NCBI RefSeq assembly: GCF_028747205.1
Contig: NZ_CP112880.1
Span: 6,855,501-6,919,500, forward strand
DNA: 64,000 bases
From: Streptomyces sp. CA-278952
GTDB taxonomy: Bacteria; Actinomycetota; Actinomycetes; Streptomycetales; Streptomycetaceae
Direction of reading: 5' to 3'
Shown here: in pieces, positions 8,461 to 16,676 of the stretch
How positions within the stretch are numbered: the stretch's first letter is position 1
Layout of the letters: each line of letters begins with the position of its first letter
Notes under the pieces: generated by a model
What the model was told of the DNA's origin: nothing
Database searches by the model: none
The model's input: the letters and a program-made list of their open reading frames with translations, nothing else
Program-made: the position numbers and the translations under genes

Positions 8461-10001
8461 CCAGCATCGATCAGAATCCGGACACCACGGACGCCGTACG
8501 CCGCCCGGGGCGGTGGATCGCGCTCGCCGTCCTCGTCCTCGCCGTACTGCTGGTGGCCGTGGACGCGACCGTCCTCGGTCTCGCCACCCCGTTCCTCAGC
8601 GAGGACCTCGAACCGACCGGCACCCAGCTGCTCTGGATCGGTGACGTCTACTCCTTCGTCATCGCCGGCCTGCTCGTCTCGATGGGCAGCCTCGGCGACC
8701 GGATCGGCCGCAAGAAGCTGCTGCTGGTCGGCGCCGTCGCGTTCGGCGCGGTCTCCGTGCTCAACGCGTACGCGACCACGCCCGAGATGATGATCGTGGC
8801 CCGGGCGCTCCTCGGCGTCGCGGGCGCCACCCTGATGCCGTCCACCCTGGCGCTGATCCGCAACCTCTTCCACGACCCGCGCGAGCGCAGCCTCGCCATC
8901 GGGATCTGGGGCGCGATGGCCTCGGCGGGCGCGGCCGTCGGTCCGGTCGTCGGCGGGGCCCTGCTCGAACACTTCTGGTGGGGTTCGGTCTTCCTCATCA
9001 ACCTGCCCGTGATGGCCGTCCTCGTCGTCGTCGGCGTCAAGCTGATCCCCGAGTCCAAGAACCCCGCTCCCGGCCCGTGGGACATGCTCAGCGTGGGGCT
9101 CTCCCTGGTCGGCATGATCGGTGTCGTGTACGCCATCAAGGAGGCGGCCGCGCACGGGGTGAGCTGGGAGGCCGGGGCGGCGGCCGTCGCCGGCGCCGGT
9201 GCGCTCACCTGGTTCGTCCGCAGGCAACTGCGGCTGCCCGCGCCCCTGCTGGACATGCGGCTCTTCCACCACCGGGGCTTCTCCGGCGCGGTCCTCGCCG
9301 ACCTGCTGACCATCCTCGGCCTGTCGGGTCTCGTCTTCTTCCTCTCCCAGTTCCTGCAACTGGTGCAGGGCCGTGGACCGCTGGAGGCCGGGCTCGCCGA
9401 ACTGCCCGCCGCCATCGGCGCGGTGACCGCGGGTCTGCTGGCCGGGTTCGCCGCCCGCCGCTTCTCGGTCCGCTCGGTCGTCTCGGGCGGCCTGGCCGCG
9501 GTCGGCCTCGCCCTGGGCAGTGTGACGCTGCTCGACCAGAACACCGGGTATCCGCTGCTCGGCTCCATGCTGCTGGTCGTCGGCGTCGGCGCGGGCTTCG
9601 CCTTCACCGTCACCGCCGACGTGATCCTCTCCAGCGTCCCGAAGGAGCAGGCGGGTTCCGCGTCCGCCGTCTCCGAGACCGCGTACGAACTGGGCGCGGC
9701 CCTCGGTATCGCCCTGCTCGGCTCCATCGTCACCGGCGTCTACCGGGGCTTCCCGACCCCGTCCGGCATCCCCGCCGACATCGAGTCGGCCGCCCACGAG
9801 TCGCTCGGCGGGGCGGTCGAGGCCGCCGGGGCCCTGCCCGCCGCCCAGGCCGGGCCACTGGTCTCGGCGGCCCAGGAGGCGTTCGTCGACGGACTGCGGT
9901 CGGCCGCGGGCGTCGGTGCGGCGGTACTGCTGGCGGCGGCGGTCGCCTCCTGGTTCCTGCTGCGGGGCCAGAAGCTGGAGGACGGCGTCGAGCACCCATA
10001 G
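8457..10001 (+). CDS. MFS efflux transporter, DHA2 (14-TM) drug:H+ antiporter
   Basis: 514 aa, about 14 hydrophobic segments. Motif A GDRIGRKK is at about 80-87 between TM2 and TM3. Motif C (GAMASAGAAVGPVVGG) in TM5 marks it as an exporter, and TM1 carries the DHA2 sequence LLVAVDATVLGLATPF with an acidic residue. It resembles the LfrA/QacA/SmvA group, which pumps cationic dyes, quaternary ammonium compounds and some antibiotics. It starts inside the repressor stop codon and ends at a very strong hairpin. Confidence 0.92.
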   Translation: MTSIDQNPDTTDAVRRPGRWIALAVLVLAVLLVAVDATVLGLATPFLSEDLEPTGTQLLWIGDVYSFVIAGLLVSMGSLGDRIGRKKLLLVGAVAFGAVSVLNAYATTPEMMIVARALLGVAGATLMPSTLALIRNLFHDPRERSLAIGIWGAMASAGAAVGPVVGGALLEHFWWGSVFLINLPVMAVLVVVGVKLIPESKNPAPGPWDMLSVGLSLVGMIGVVYAIKEAAAHGVSWEAGAAAVAGAGALTWFVRRQLRLPAPLLDMRLFHHRGFSGAVLADLLTILGLSGLVFFLSQFLQLVQGRGPLEAGLAELPAAIGAVTAGLLAGFAARRFSVRSVVSGGLAAVGLALGSVTLLDQNTGYPLLGSMLLVVGVGAGFAFTVTADVILSSVPKEQAGSASAVSETAYELGAALGIALLGSIVTGVYRGFPTPSGIPADIESAAHESLGGAVEAAGALPAAQAGPLVSAAQEAFVDGLRSAAGVGAAVLLAAAVASWFLLRGQKLEDGVEHP

Positions 10002-10017
10002 CCTGTGGCCGCACGAG

Positions 10018-10056
10018 GAAGGGCCCGCGCCCCCAAGAAGGGGGCGCGGGCCCTTC
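10018..10056. terminator. Bidirectional terminator between efflux gene and plsC-like gene
   Basis: A perfect 17-bp stem: 10018-10034 (GAAGGGCCCGCGCCCCC) with 10040-10056, loop AAGAA. It lies between two convergent genes and can serve both. Confidence 0.85.
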
Positions 10057-10073
10057 GCCGACCGCCGTGCGGG

Positions 10074-10745
10074 TCAGGCGGCCTTCGCCTTCGTCGCGTA
10101 CATGTCCACGTACTCCTGGCCGGACAGCCGCATCACCTCGGCCATCACCGAGTCGGTCACCGCCCGCAGCACATAGCGGTCGCGGTCCATGCCCTCGTAG
10201 CGCGAGAACTCCATCGGCTCACCGAAGCGCACCGTGACCTTGCCCGGCCGGGGCAGGCCGGCGCCGCCCGGCTGCAGCTTGTCGGTCCCGATCATCGCGA
10301 ACGGGACCACCGGAGCGCCCGTCATCAGCGTCAGCCGCGCGATGCCCGTACGGCCCCGGTAGAGCCGGCCGTCGGGGGAACGGGTGCCCTCGGGGTAGAT
10401 GGCGAAGGCCTGCCCCTCCTCCAGCACCCGGCGCCCCGTCATCAGCGCGGCGACCCCGCCCCGGCCGCCGTCCCGGTCCACCGGGATCATGCCGCAGCCG
10501 GTGAAGAACCAGGCCATCAGCTTGCCCTTGAGGCCCTTGCCCGTGACGTACTCGTCCTTGCCGATGTAGAACACCGGCCGGTCGCAGCAGATCGGCATGA
10601 TCATCGAGTCGATGAACGTGAGGTGATTGCCCGCGAGGATCACCGGCCCGGTCCCGGGAATGTTCTCGGCGCCTTCCACCTGCGGGCGGAACATCAGGCG
10701 CAGAATCGGTCCGAGCACTGCCTTGATGACCGTGAGACGGGACAA
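10074..10745 (-). CDS. 1-acyl-glycerol-3-phosphate acyltransferase family (PlsC-like)
   Basis: 223 aa. The start is decided by GGAGGA four bases before a TTG at 10745; further upstream in-frame codons lack a ribosome site and are not family-like. The HX4D catalytic motif NHLTFID has His41 and Asp46, and the phosphate-binding motif YPEGTRSPDG begins at 117. Such enzymes acylate lysophosphatidic acid to phosphatidic acid at the inner membrane face. It is divergent from glpQ, a phospholipid-breakdown enzyme. Other acceptors are possible. Confidence 0.9.
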   Translation of the reverse strand: MSRLTVIKAVLGPILRLMFRPQVEGAENIPGTGPVILAGNHLTFIDSMIMPICCDRPVFYIGKDEYVTGKGLKGKLMAWFFTGCGMIPVDRDGGRGGVAALMTGRRVLEEGQAFAIYPEGTRSPDGRLYRGRTGIARLTLMTGAPVVPFAMIGTDKLQPGGAGLPRPGKVTVRFGEPMEFSRYEGMDRDRYVLRAVTDSVMAEVMRLSGQEYVDMYATKAKAA

Positions 10746-10874
10746 CGGTTCCTCCGGTGTCGTGGCCTGGCCGGCCGCGATGGAATGGGTCGTACGGGCG
10801 GTGGCCTGTGCCGACGGGTGATGGTCGGTGCAGGTGAGGACGATACTCGCGGGTATGCGCTGATCGCACATCGG

Positions 10875-10907
10875 GTTCACGAAGCGGATACACGGTGTTG
10901 ACGTGTG
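10875..10907. promoter_or_regulatory. Possible PHO box upstream of glpQ
   Basis: Three contiguous 11-bp units: GTTCACGAAGC, GGATACACGGT, GTTGACGTGTG. The first has the full GTTCAC core of the Streptomyces PhoP direct-repeat unit; the others match partly. The position, 100-135 bp ahead of the start codon and between divergent lipid genes, suits phosphate control of glpQ. Confidence 0.4.
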
Positions 10908-11008
10908 TTTCCGCCATGTTGGCCGAGGAGCCGCCCTCCGGTACACCTCCCAGCCTACGATCGGGCCTCGCTCGACCGGTCCCGGACATCACCAAGCGAG
11001 GAGCATTC

Positions 11009-12166
11009 ATGACGGAGCGTGCGCGGAAGACCCCTGGCCGGCGGAGCCTCCTGGGCGCCGCGGTCCTCGGTACCGCGGCCCTGGGCCTGCCCGCCACCGC
11101 CCGGGCGGCCGAGCGGGGCCGCGGCCACGGCGGCGGCCACGGATCGCTGCGCGACCTGCCCGTGCCGACGGTGATCGGCCACCGCGGGGCCAGCGGCTAC
11201 CGCCCCGAGCACACCCTCGGCTCCTACCAGCTGGCCCTCGACATGGGTGCGCACATCATCGAGCAGGACCTCGTGCCGACCAAGGACGGCCACCTCGTCT
11301 GCCGCCACGAGAACGACATCACCGCCACCACCGACGTCGCCGACCACCCCGAGTTCGCCGGCCGCAGGACCACCAAGAGCATCGACGGGCTCACCCTGAC
11401 CGGCTGGTTCACCGAGGACTTCACCCTCGCCGAGCTGAAGACCCTGCGAGCCAAGGAGCGCATCCCGGGCAGCCGCCCGGACAACACCCTCTACGACGGC
11501 CGCTGGAGCGTCCCCACCTTCGAGGAGGTGCTGCGCTGGGCGGAGAAGGAGGGCCGCAAGCGCTCCAAGCCGGTCTGGCTGTACGTGGAGACCAAGCACC
11601 CCACCTACTTCCGCAAGCTGGGCCTCGGCCTGGAGGAGCCGCTCGCCCGGCTGCTGCGCCGCTACGGGCGGGACCGCCGGAACTCCGCGCTCATCCTCCA
11701 GTCCTTCGAGCCCGGCTCCGTCCAGCGCCTCGCGCGCCTCGTCGACACCCCGCGCATCGTCCTGCTCTCCGGCCCGAAGGAGCGCCCCTGGGACTTCGTC
11801 GAGTCGGGCGACCCCCGCACCGTCGCCGACCTGGTGACCCCCGCCGGGCTTGCGTGGATGGCCTCCTTCGCCCAGGGCATCGGCCCCACCCTCGATCTCG
11901 TCATCCCCAAGGACGCCTCGGGACGGCTCACCACCCCGACCACCCTGGTACGGGACGCGCACGCCAAGGGCCTGCGGCTGCACCCGTACACGCTGCGCAA
12001 CGAGAACAGCTTCCTGCCCGCCGACTTCCGGCGCGGCACCGACCCCAACGCCTACGGTGACGTGTTCGGCGCCTGCGCCGCCTACCTCGCCACCGGCATC
12101 GACGGCATCTTCGCCGACCATCCGGACACGGCGCTGCTCGCGGCGGCGGACCACGCCGGGCGCTGA
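11009..12166 (+). CDS. glpQ: Secreted glycerophosphodiester phosphodiesterase
   Basis: 385 aa from an ATG with GGAG 6 bases ahead. It splits glycerophosphodiesters (e.g. from deacylated phospholipids or teichoic acid) to sn-glycerol 3-phosphate and an alcohol, outside the membrane. A twin-arginine signal (GRRSLLGAAVLG, Arg11-12; hydrophobic stretch to about Ala34) indicates Tat export. Active-site motifs: GHRGASGYRPEHT at about 57-69 and EQDLVPTKDG near 88-97. Length and architecture match E. coli GlpQ rather than the short UgpQ. The S. coelicolor glpQ genes belong to the PhoP regulon (known), in line with the box upstream. Confidence 0.93.
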   Translation: MTERARKTPGRRSLLGAAVLGTAALGLPATARAAERGRGHGGGHGSLRDLPVPTVIGHRGASGYRPEHTLGSYQLALDMGAHIIEQDLVPTKDGHLVCRHENDITATTDVADHPEFAGRRTTKSIDGLTLTGWFTEDFTLAELKTLRAKERIPGSRPDNTLYDGRWSVPTFEEVLRWAEKEGRKRSKPVWLYVETKHPTYFRKLGLGLEEPLARLLRRYGRDRRNSALILQSFEPGSVQRLARLVDTPRIVLLSGPKERPWDFVESGDPRTVADLVTPAGLAWMASFAQGIGPTLDLVIPKDASGRLTTPTTLVRDAHAKGLRLHPYTLRNENSFLPADFRRGTDPNAYGDVFGACAAYLATGIDGIFADHPDTALLAAADHAGR

Positions 12167-12181
12167 CCCGGTACGGAGGCG

Positions 12182-12223
12182 GGCGGCTGACGGCGCACCA
12201 CGCGTACACCGCCGTCAGCCGCC
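12182..12223 (+). terminator. Hairpin after glpQ
   Basis: GGCGGCTGACGGCG (12182-12195) and CGCCGTCAGCCGCC (12210-12223) form a perfect 14-bp stem with a 14-base loop, 15 bp past the glpQ stop. Confidence 0.75.
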
Positions 12224-12300
12224 TGCCCCGGCATACCCCGGTCGGGTGGCGCAGCGCCGCCCGGGGCAACCGGCGGCCCTCACGGCACGTCCGCCGGAAC

Positions 12301-12873
12301 ATGACGCTTCTCGATCACGACCCCGGCCCGGCAGCTGCCACCGCCCTAGTCGTCCGTGCCTTACAACCCCTGGTGCGCGCGGAGGCGAGGGCCGAGGCCC
12401 CGGCCGCCGGGCTCGACCCCGCCGACCTCGAACAGAGCGTCTGGGTGCGGCTGCTGGAGCGCCCGGCCGCCGCCGGACCACCCGCCGACGCGGCCCGCTG
12501 GGTGCGCGACACCGTACGGGGCGAGGCCCGCCGCGGACGCCGCGCGGCCCGCAGGGAACGCCCGTACGCCGGAACGGAACCCGCCGCCGGACCGGCCGAC
12601 TGCCCGGAACGCGCCGCTCTCGGGGCCGCCGAACGCCTGGCGTTGCACTCCGCACTGGCCCGGCTGCCCGGCCGCTGCCCCCGGCTGCTGGAGGCGATGC
12701 TCGCCCCCAGCGACCCGACCTACCGGGAAATCGCAGGGGAGTTGGGTATGTCACAGGGGAGCTTGGGTCCGATCCGTTCCCGATGCCTTGGATGTCTGCG
12801 CAGAATGCTGGCTGCGGAGGTTGTCGCTCCTTCCGTGCGGGAAGGGAGCGGTAGGCAACCGGCGAACAGGTGA
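12301..12873 (+). CDS. Small sigma-70-family (ECF-like) RNA polymerase sigma factor
   Basis: 190 aa. Region 2-like helix LDPADLEQSVWVRLLE at about 38-53 and a region 4 DNA-binding helix-turn-helix PTYREIAGELGMSQGSLGPIRSRCLGCLRRML at about 140-171. Regions 1 and 3 are missing, as in ECF factors. Region 2 is degenerate, so the -10 specificity may be unusual. No anti-sigma gene is adjacent; the following acetyltransferase start is nearly joined. Known in streptomycetes as a family of unassigned sigma factors; target promoters unknown. Confidence 0.8.
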   Translation: MTLLDHDPGPAAATALVVRALQPLVRAEARAEAPAAGLDPADLEQSVWVRLLERPAAAGPPADAARWVRDTVRGEARRGRRAARRERPYAGTEPAAGPADCPERAALGAAERLALHSALARLPGRCPRLLEAMLAPSDPTYREIAGELGMSQGSLGPIRSRCLGCLRRMLAAEVVAPSVREGSGRQPANR

Positions 12874-12890
12874 GCGGGAGGCGTGCACAC

Positions 12891-13394
12891 ATGGGCATGA
12901 GCGTGACCATCTCGGCGGCGACGGCACAGGACGTCGAGCAGATCTTCAGACTTCAGTACCTCTGCTTCCAGCGCGAGGCGGAGCTGTACGACAACTACCG
13001 GATCGACCCGCTCGTCCAGAGCCTCGAATCCCTGCGCGCCGAAGTCGCCGACGACCTGGTGTTCGTGGCCAGGCTCGGGGACGAGGTCGTCGGATCGGTC
13101 CGAGGGGTCACCGACCCGGACGGCACGGGCCTCATCGGCAAGCTCTGCGTCCACCCCCGGCTCCAGGGCCACGGCCTCGGGGCCAGGCTGCTGCTCGCCG
13201 CCGAGTCGGCGCTCTCCGCCGAGCGGGCGGCGACCCGCTTCCGGCTGCACAGCGGACACCGCAGCGAGGGCAATCTGCGGCTCTACCGGCGGGCCGGATA
13301 CGCCCAGGTCGGGGCCGTCACCGGAGCCGACGGCGTCCGGATGGTCCTGCTGGAGAAGGACGCGGCCGACCGGGACTACGTGGCCAGCGCCTGA
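12891..13394 (+). CDS. GNAT-family N-acetyltransferase
   Basis: 167 aa. GGGAGG (12876-12881) sits 9 bases before the ATG at 12891, which decides the start over a GTG overlapping the sigma-factor stop and an ATG at 12897. Acetyl-CoA motif A is LCVHPRLQGHGLGARLLLAAE (about 85-105), with GNLRLYRRAGY near the end. It acetylates an amine of unknown identity. It is 17 bp after the sigma gene, so probably co-transcribed. Confidence 0.88.
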   Translation: MGMSVTISAATAQDVEQIFRLQYLCFQREAELYDNYRIDPLVQSLESLRAEVADDLVFVARLGDEVVGSVRGVTDPDGTGLIGKLCVHPRLQGHGLGARLLLAAESALSAERAATRFRLHSGHRSEGNLRLYRRAGYAQVGAVTGADGVRMVLLEKDAADRDYVASA

Positions 13395-13427
13395 CCGTGC
13401 GCCGCGCGCGGCGGGGCCCGACAGGGC

Positions 13428-13868
13428 CTAGACCGCGACCGTCTTCGCGCGGCGCAGCCAGATCATCCCGGTGACCGGCAGGATCACCGGGATGAAGAGA
13501 TAACCCATCCCGAAGTCCGACCACACCGTCGAGTCCGGGAAGGCGGCCGGCTCGACCAGCGTCCACGCGCCGACGACCAGCACACCGAGCAGCTCCGCGG
13601 CACAGCACACCAGCGCCGCCCGGCGGGCCTTCTCACCGCCGCGCACCAGCGAGTACGTGATGAAGCCGTACACCAGGGCCGCGACGGCCGAGAGCGCGTA
13701 GGCCAGCGGCGCCCGGTCGAAGCCCCTGACCATCTCGACGATCGTCCGCGAGGCCGCCGCGACCGTGAACACCCCGTAGAACCAGACCAGGACCCGGCCG
13801 GGACCGGTGCCCAGTTCGAAGGACGGCTTGGGGGCCGTGGCCACCCCGGGGCGGTCGGTGTCGCTCAC
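13428..13868 (-). CDS. Four-TM membrane protein, function unknown
   Basis: About 146 aa from the GTG at 13868 (GGGGAA 6 bases upstream); an ATG at 13889 with GGAGG nine bases ahead is a possible longer start that would overlap the previous gene. Four hydrophobic segments: VLVWFYGVFTVAAASRTIV, LAYALSAVAALVYGFITYSLV, AALVCCAAELLGVLVVGAW and YLFIPVILPVTGMIWLRR. The C-terminus is basic (cytosolic). Coupled to the gene upstream, likely forming one membrane unit. Not recognised beyond this. Confidence 0.75.
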   Translation of the reverse strand: MSDTDRPGVATAPKPSFELGTGPGRVLVWFYGVFTVAAASRTIVEMVRGFDRAPLAYALSAVAALVYGFITYSLVRGGEKARRAALVCCAAELLGVLVVGAWTLVEPAAFPDSTVWSDFGMGYLFIPVILPVTGMIWLRRAKTVAV

Positions 13869-13869
13869 G

Positions 13870-14229
13870 TCAGTTTCCCCAGATGTCATAGAGCCGGACC
13901 TCCAGAACCGCCAGCACGACCGCACCCGCCGCGACCGTGACCGAACCCCAGCGGGTCCGTTCGGTCAACGACAGGAATCCGGCCGCGGGCACGGCGGCGA
14001 ACGAACCGATCAGATAGGCGACGAACACCGCCATCCCCTGCTCCGGCCGCTCCCCGCGCGCCAGCTGCACGATGCCCACGACCAACTGGGCCAGCGCCAG
14101 CACGGAGACGACCGCCATCCCGATGAAATGCCAGTCCTTCGTCGGCTGGTCCCGGTAGGCGGCATGTCCGCACCAGGCGGCGAGGGCGAGCGCGGTCACG
14201 GCGACCGCGACCGTCAGGGCGTCAAGCAT
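13870..14229 (-). CDS. Four-TM membrane protein, function unknown
   Basis: 119 aa, four predicted membrane helices covering nearly all of the chain (residues ~3-25, 36-57, 66-86, 92-113). Its stop lies next to the start of the following minus-strand membrane protein, so the two are translationally linked and may form a complex. No catalytic motif is seen; the family is not one I can name. Confidence 0.75.
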   Translation of the reverse strand: MLDALTVAVAVTALALAAWCGHAAYRDQPTKDWHFIGMAVVSVLALAQLVVGIVQLARGERPEQGMAVFVAYLIGSFAAVPAAGFLSLTERTRWGSVTVAAGAVVLAVLEVRLYDIWGN

Positions 14230-14525
14230 GAGTCGAGGGTATTACGGACGGAACGCCCGCCCGCGTGCGGCCCCGGCCACCACGCGGGCGACCACCGCAC
14301 CGGGGCCCCCATCGTGGCCTTGGCCACAACCGGCGGCAAAGGTTCCGCTCCCAGGCCACCCGCTCACCCCTGACCCCACTCGTGCGAGCACCCTGTCTTC
14401 GCAGGTCACAGCCGTGTGCCACGCATCTTCCGACTTAACCGGAAGGTCAGCATCCGGCCATCCAGCACTGTCCGCTATGCGGACAGCCGGGATCGCGGAG
14501 ACCTCACGTCTGTTTTACTTGGCCC
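14230..14525 (+). promoter_or_regulatory. Untranslated upstream region of metN leader, with two hairpins
   Basis: I see no gene here. Two hairpins stand out: CTTCCG-N7-CGGAAG (~14427-14445) and CTGTCCGC-TAT-GCGGACAG (14468-14486, perfect 8-bp stem). The second lies about 40 bp ahead of the leader peptide promoter and may be an operator or a terminator. TTTACT (14514-14519) ends 6 bases before the leader ATG and serves as a -10 box. I do not recognise a SAM riboswitch. Confidence 0.4.
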
Positions 14526-14612
14526 ATGACCACGACGAGCAGCCGCACCCTTGCGACCGAGGCGATCAGCACGCCCGGTGCTCGTTGTATGTGTCGAATG
14601 CGCGCCTTCTGA
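14526..14612 (+). CDS. Short Cys/Met-rich leader peptide upstream of metNIQ
   Basis: 28 codons, ATG at 14526, ending in ARCMCRMRAF. There is no Shine-Dalgarno site, but a -10 box TTTACT is placed so that transcription would begin at the ATG, so it is probably leaderless. Cys-Met-Cys-Arg-Met just before the stop is what a sulfur-amino-acid attenuator would use: ribosomes stall on Cys/Met codons when these are scarce. Short hairpins follow (CTCGC/GCGAG 14629-14646; CCGCA/TGCGG 14663-14675) in the 213 bp before metN. Attenuation is inferred; similar cysteine leader peptides are known in actinobacteria. Confidence 0.6.
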   Translation: MTTTSSRTLATEAISTPGARCMCRMRAF

Positions 14613-14825
14613 GGGCCCCCGCCTGAGCCTCGCGCCCCGAAGCGAGACCGAGCCTGCGCCGTCCGCACCCTGCGGTACGAGCGCGCCCGCGCTGCGCTGC
14701 CCCGGCCGACCGCCGCGTACAGCCATGCCGAGACACCCGGCCGACCAGCCCGAGAAGTCTCTTCAGACGAATGCCCCGTGCCCGGCGGACACCGCGCCGC
14801 GCACTCGACAGTGACGGAAACCCCT

Positions 14826-15923
14826 GTGATCACCACGACGGGCCTCACGAAGGTCTACCAGTCGCGCGACCGTGAGGTCACCGCACTCGACGGCGTCGAC
14901 CTGCACGTCCGCGAAGGCGAGGTGTACGGCGTCATCGGACAGAGCGGCGCCGGCAAGTCCTCCCTGATCCGCTGCGTCAACCTCCTGGAACGCCCCACCT
15001 CCGGCACCGTGACGGTGGCCGGCCAGGACCTCACCGCCCTCGCCGGCCGCGGCCGGCGGGCGAGCGCCGAGCTCCGCCGGGCCCGCACCCGCATCGGCAT
15101 GGTCTTCCAGCACTTCAACCTGCTGGACTCCCGCACCGTGCTGGACAACGTGGAACTGCCGCTGGAGATCCTCGGCGTCTCCGGCCAGGAACGTACCCGC
15201 AAGGCCAAGGACCTCCTCGACCTGGTGGGCCTCGCCGACAAGGCGAAGTCCTACCCCGGCCAGCTCTCCGGCGGTCAGAAGCAGCGCGTGGGCATCGCCC
15301 GCGCCCTGGCGGGCGACCCCCAGGTGCTGCTCTCGGACGAGGCGACCTCCGCACTCGACCCCGAGACCACCCGCTCCATCCTCCAGCTGCTGCGCGACCT
15401 CAACCAGCAGCTCGGCCTGACCGTCCTGCTCATCACCCACGAGATGGACGTCGTCAAGACCGTCTGCGACTCCGCGGCGCTCATGCGGCGCGGCCGGATC
15501 GTCGAGTCCGGGACCGTCGCGGAACTCCTCGCCACCCCCGGCTCCGAACTGGCCCACGAGCTGTTCCCGGTCGGCGGGACCGCCTCCGGCCCCGACCGTA
15601 CGGTCGTCGACGTCACCTTCCAGGGGGAATCGGCCTCCCGGCCGGTCATCTCCCAGCTCTCCCGTACGTACAACATCGACATCTCGATCCTCGGCGCCGC
15701 GATGGACACCGTCGGCGGCAAGCAGATCGGCCGGATGCGCATCGAACTGCCCGGCCGCTTCGAGGAGAACGTCGTTCCCATCGGGTTCCTCCGCGAGCAG
15801 GGCCTCCAGGCCGAGGTCGTCGAGGACGAGACCGGCCCGAAGGCCGCCACCGCCGTACCGGAGCAGACGTCCGCCGCGCTCACCAAGGAGTCCGCCGCGC
15901 TCACCCAGGAGGTCGTCAAATGA
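14826..15923 (+). CDS. metN: D-/L-methionine ABC transporter, ATP-binding subunit
   Basis: 365 aa from the GTG at 14826 (GGAAA 7 bases ahead; GTG at 14811 and ATG at 14778 are alternatives with no better ribosome site). Powers methionine import with MetI and MetQ. Walker A GQSGAGKSS at about 38-46, signature LSGGQKQR near 143, Walker B LLSDEATSALDPE. The last ~100 residues form the NIL regulatory domain (RPVISQLSRTYNIDISILGA) that binds methionine and gives trans-inhibition. The stop overlaps the metI start. Confidence 0.95.
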   Translation: MITTTGLTKVYQSRDREVTALDGVDLHVREGEVYGVIGQSGAGKSSLIRCVNLLERPTSGTVTVAGQDLTALAGRGRRASAELRRARTRIGMVFQHFNLLDSRTVLDNVELPLEILGVSGQERTRKAKDLLDLVGLADKAKSYPGQLSGGQKQRVGIARALAGDPQVLLSDEATSALDPETTRSILQLLRDLNQQLGLTVLLITHEMDVVKTVCDSAALMRRGRIVESGTVAELLATPGSELAHELFPVGGTASGPDRTVVDVTFQGESASRPVISQLSRTYNIDISILGAAMDTVGGKQIGRMRIELPGRFEENVVPIGFLREQGLQAEVVEDETGPKAATAVPEQTSAALTKESAALTQEVVK

Positions 15924-16591
15924 CCTGGTCCGAAATGCAGCCCCTGCTGACCCAGGGCACCGTCGACACCCTCTACATGGTGCTGTGGTCCGCACTGGTC
16001 ACCGTCGTCGGCGGACTGCCGCTCGGCATCCTCCTGGTCCTCACCGACAAGGGCGGACTGCTCCAGAACACCCTGGTGAACAAGGTCATCGGCGTGATCG
16101 TGAACATCGGCCGCTCCCTGCCGTTCATCATCCTGCTGATCGCCCTGATCCCCTTCACCACCTGGGTCGTCGGCACCTTCATCGGTCCCACCGCGATGAT
16201 CGTGCCGCTCGCCGTCGGAGCCATCCCGTTCTTCGCCCGGCTCGTCGAGACGGCGATCCGCGAGGTCGACCACGGACTCGTCGAGGCGGTGCAGTCGATG
16301 GGCGGCTCCATCCCCACGATCGTCCGCAAGGTGCTCCTCCCCCAGGCCCTGCCCTCGCTCGTCTCGGGTGTCACCACCACCCTCATCGTGCTCATCGGCT
16401 ACTCCGCGATGGCCGGCGCGGTCGGCGGCGAAGGACTCGGCTCCCAGGCCATCACCAACGGATTCCAGCGCTTCGACAACCGGTTCATGCTGGTCACCGT
16501 CGCCCTGCTGGTCGTCATCGTCACGGTGATCCAGCTGATCGGCGACATCGCCGTCCGGCTGCTGGCCCGCCGCGGCCGCACCGCCTCCTGA
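15920..16591 (+). CDS. metI: Methionine ABC transporter permease
   Basis: 223 aa, five membrane segments. The permease EAA loop is seen as EAVQSMGGSIPTIVRKVLLPQALPSL (about 117-142), which docks to MetN. ATGA overlap with metN (15920-15923) couples translation. Length and sequence (SEMQPLLTQGTVDTLYMVLWS at the N-terminus) fit MetI. Confidence 0.95.
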   Translation: MTWSEMQPLLTQGTVDTLYMVLWSALVTVVGGLPLGILLVLTDKGGLLQNTLVNKVIGVIVNIGRSLPFIILLIALIPFTTWVVGTFIGPTAMIVPLAVGAIPFFARLVETAIREVDHGLVEAVQSMGGSIPTIVRKVLLPQALPSLVSGVTTTLIVLIGYSAMAGAVGGEGLGSQAITNGFQRFDNRFMLVTVALLVVIVTVIQLIGDIAVRLLARRGRTAS

Positions 16592-16676
16592 GGCCCGGCC
16601 CCCCCCAAGAACTCTCTGTCCCACCGAGCCCGAACTCCTTGTCCGGGCGCACCACCACAAGAAAGAGGCACTTTTC

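Noticed and set aside
14230..14825. SAM riboswitch upstream of metN
   Set aside because: I could not find the conserved core of SAM-I, SAM-II or SAM-IV; the leader peptide is a better supported control element.
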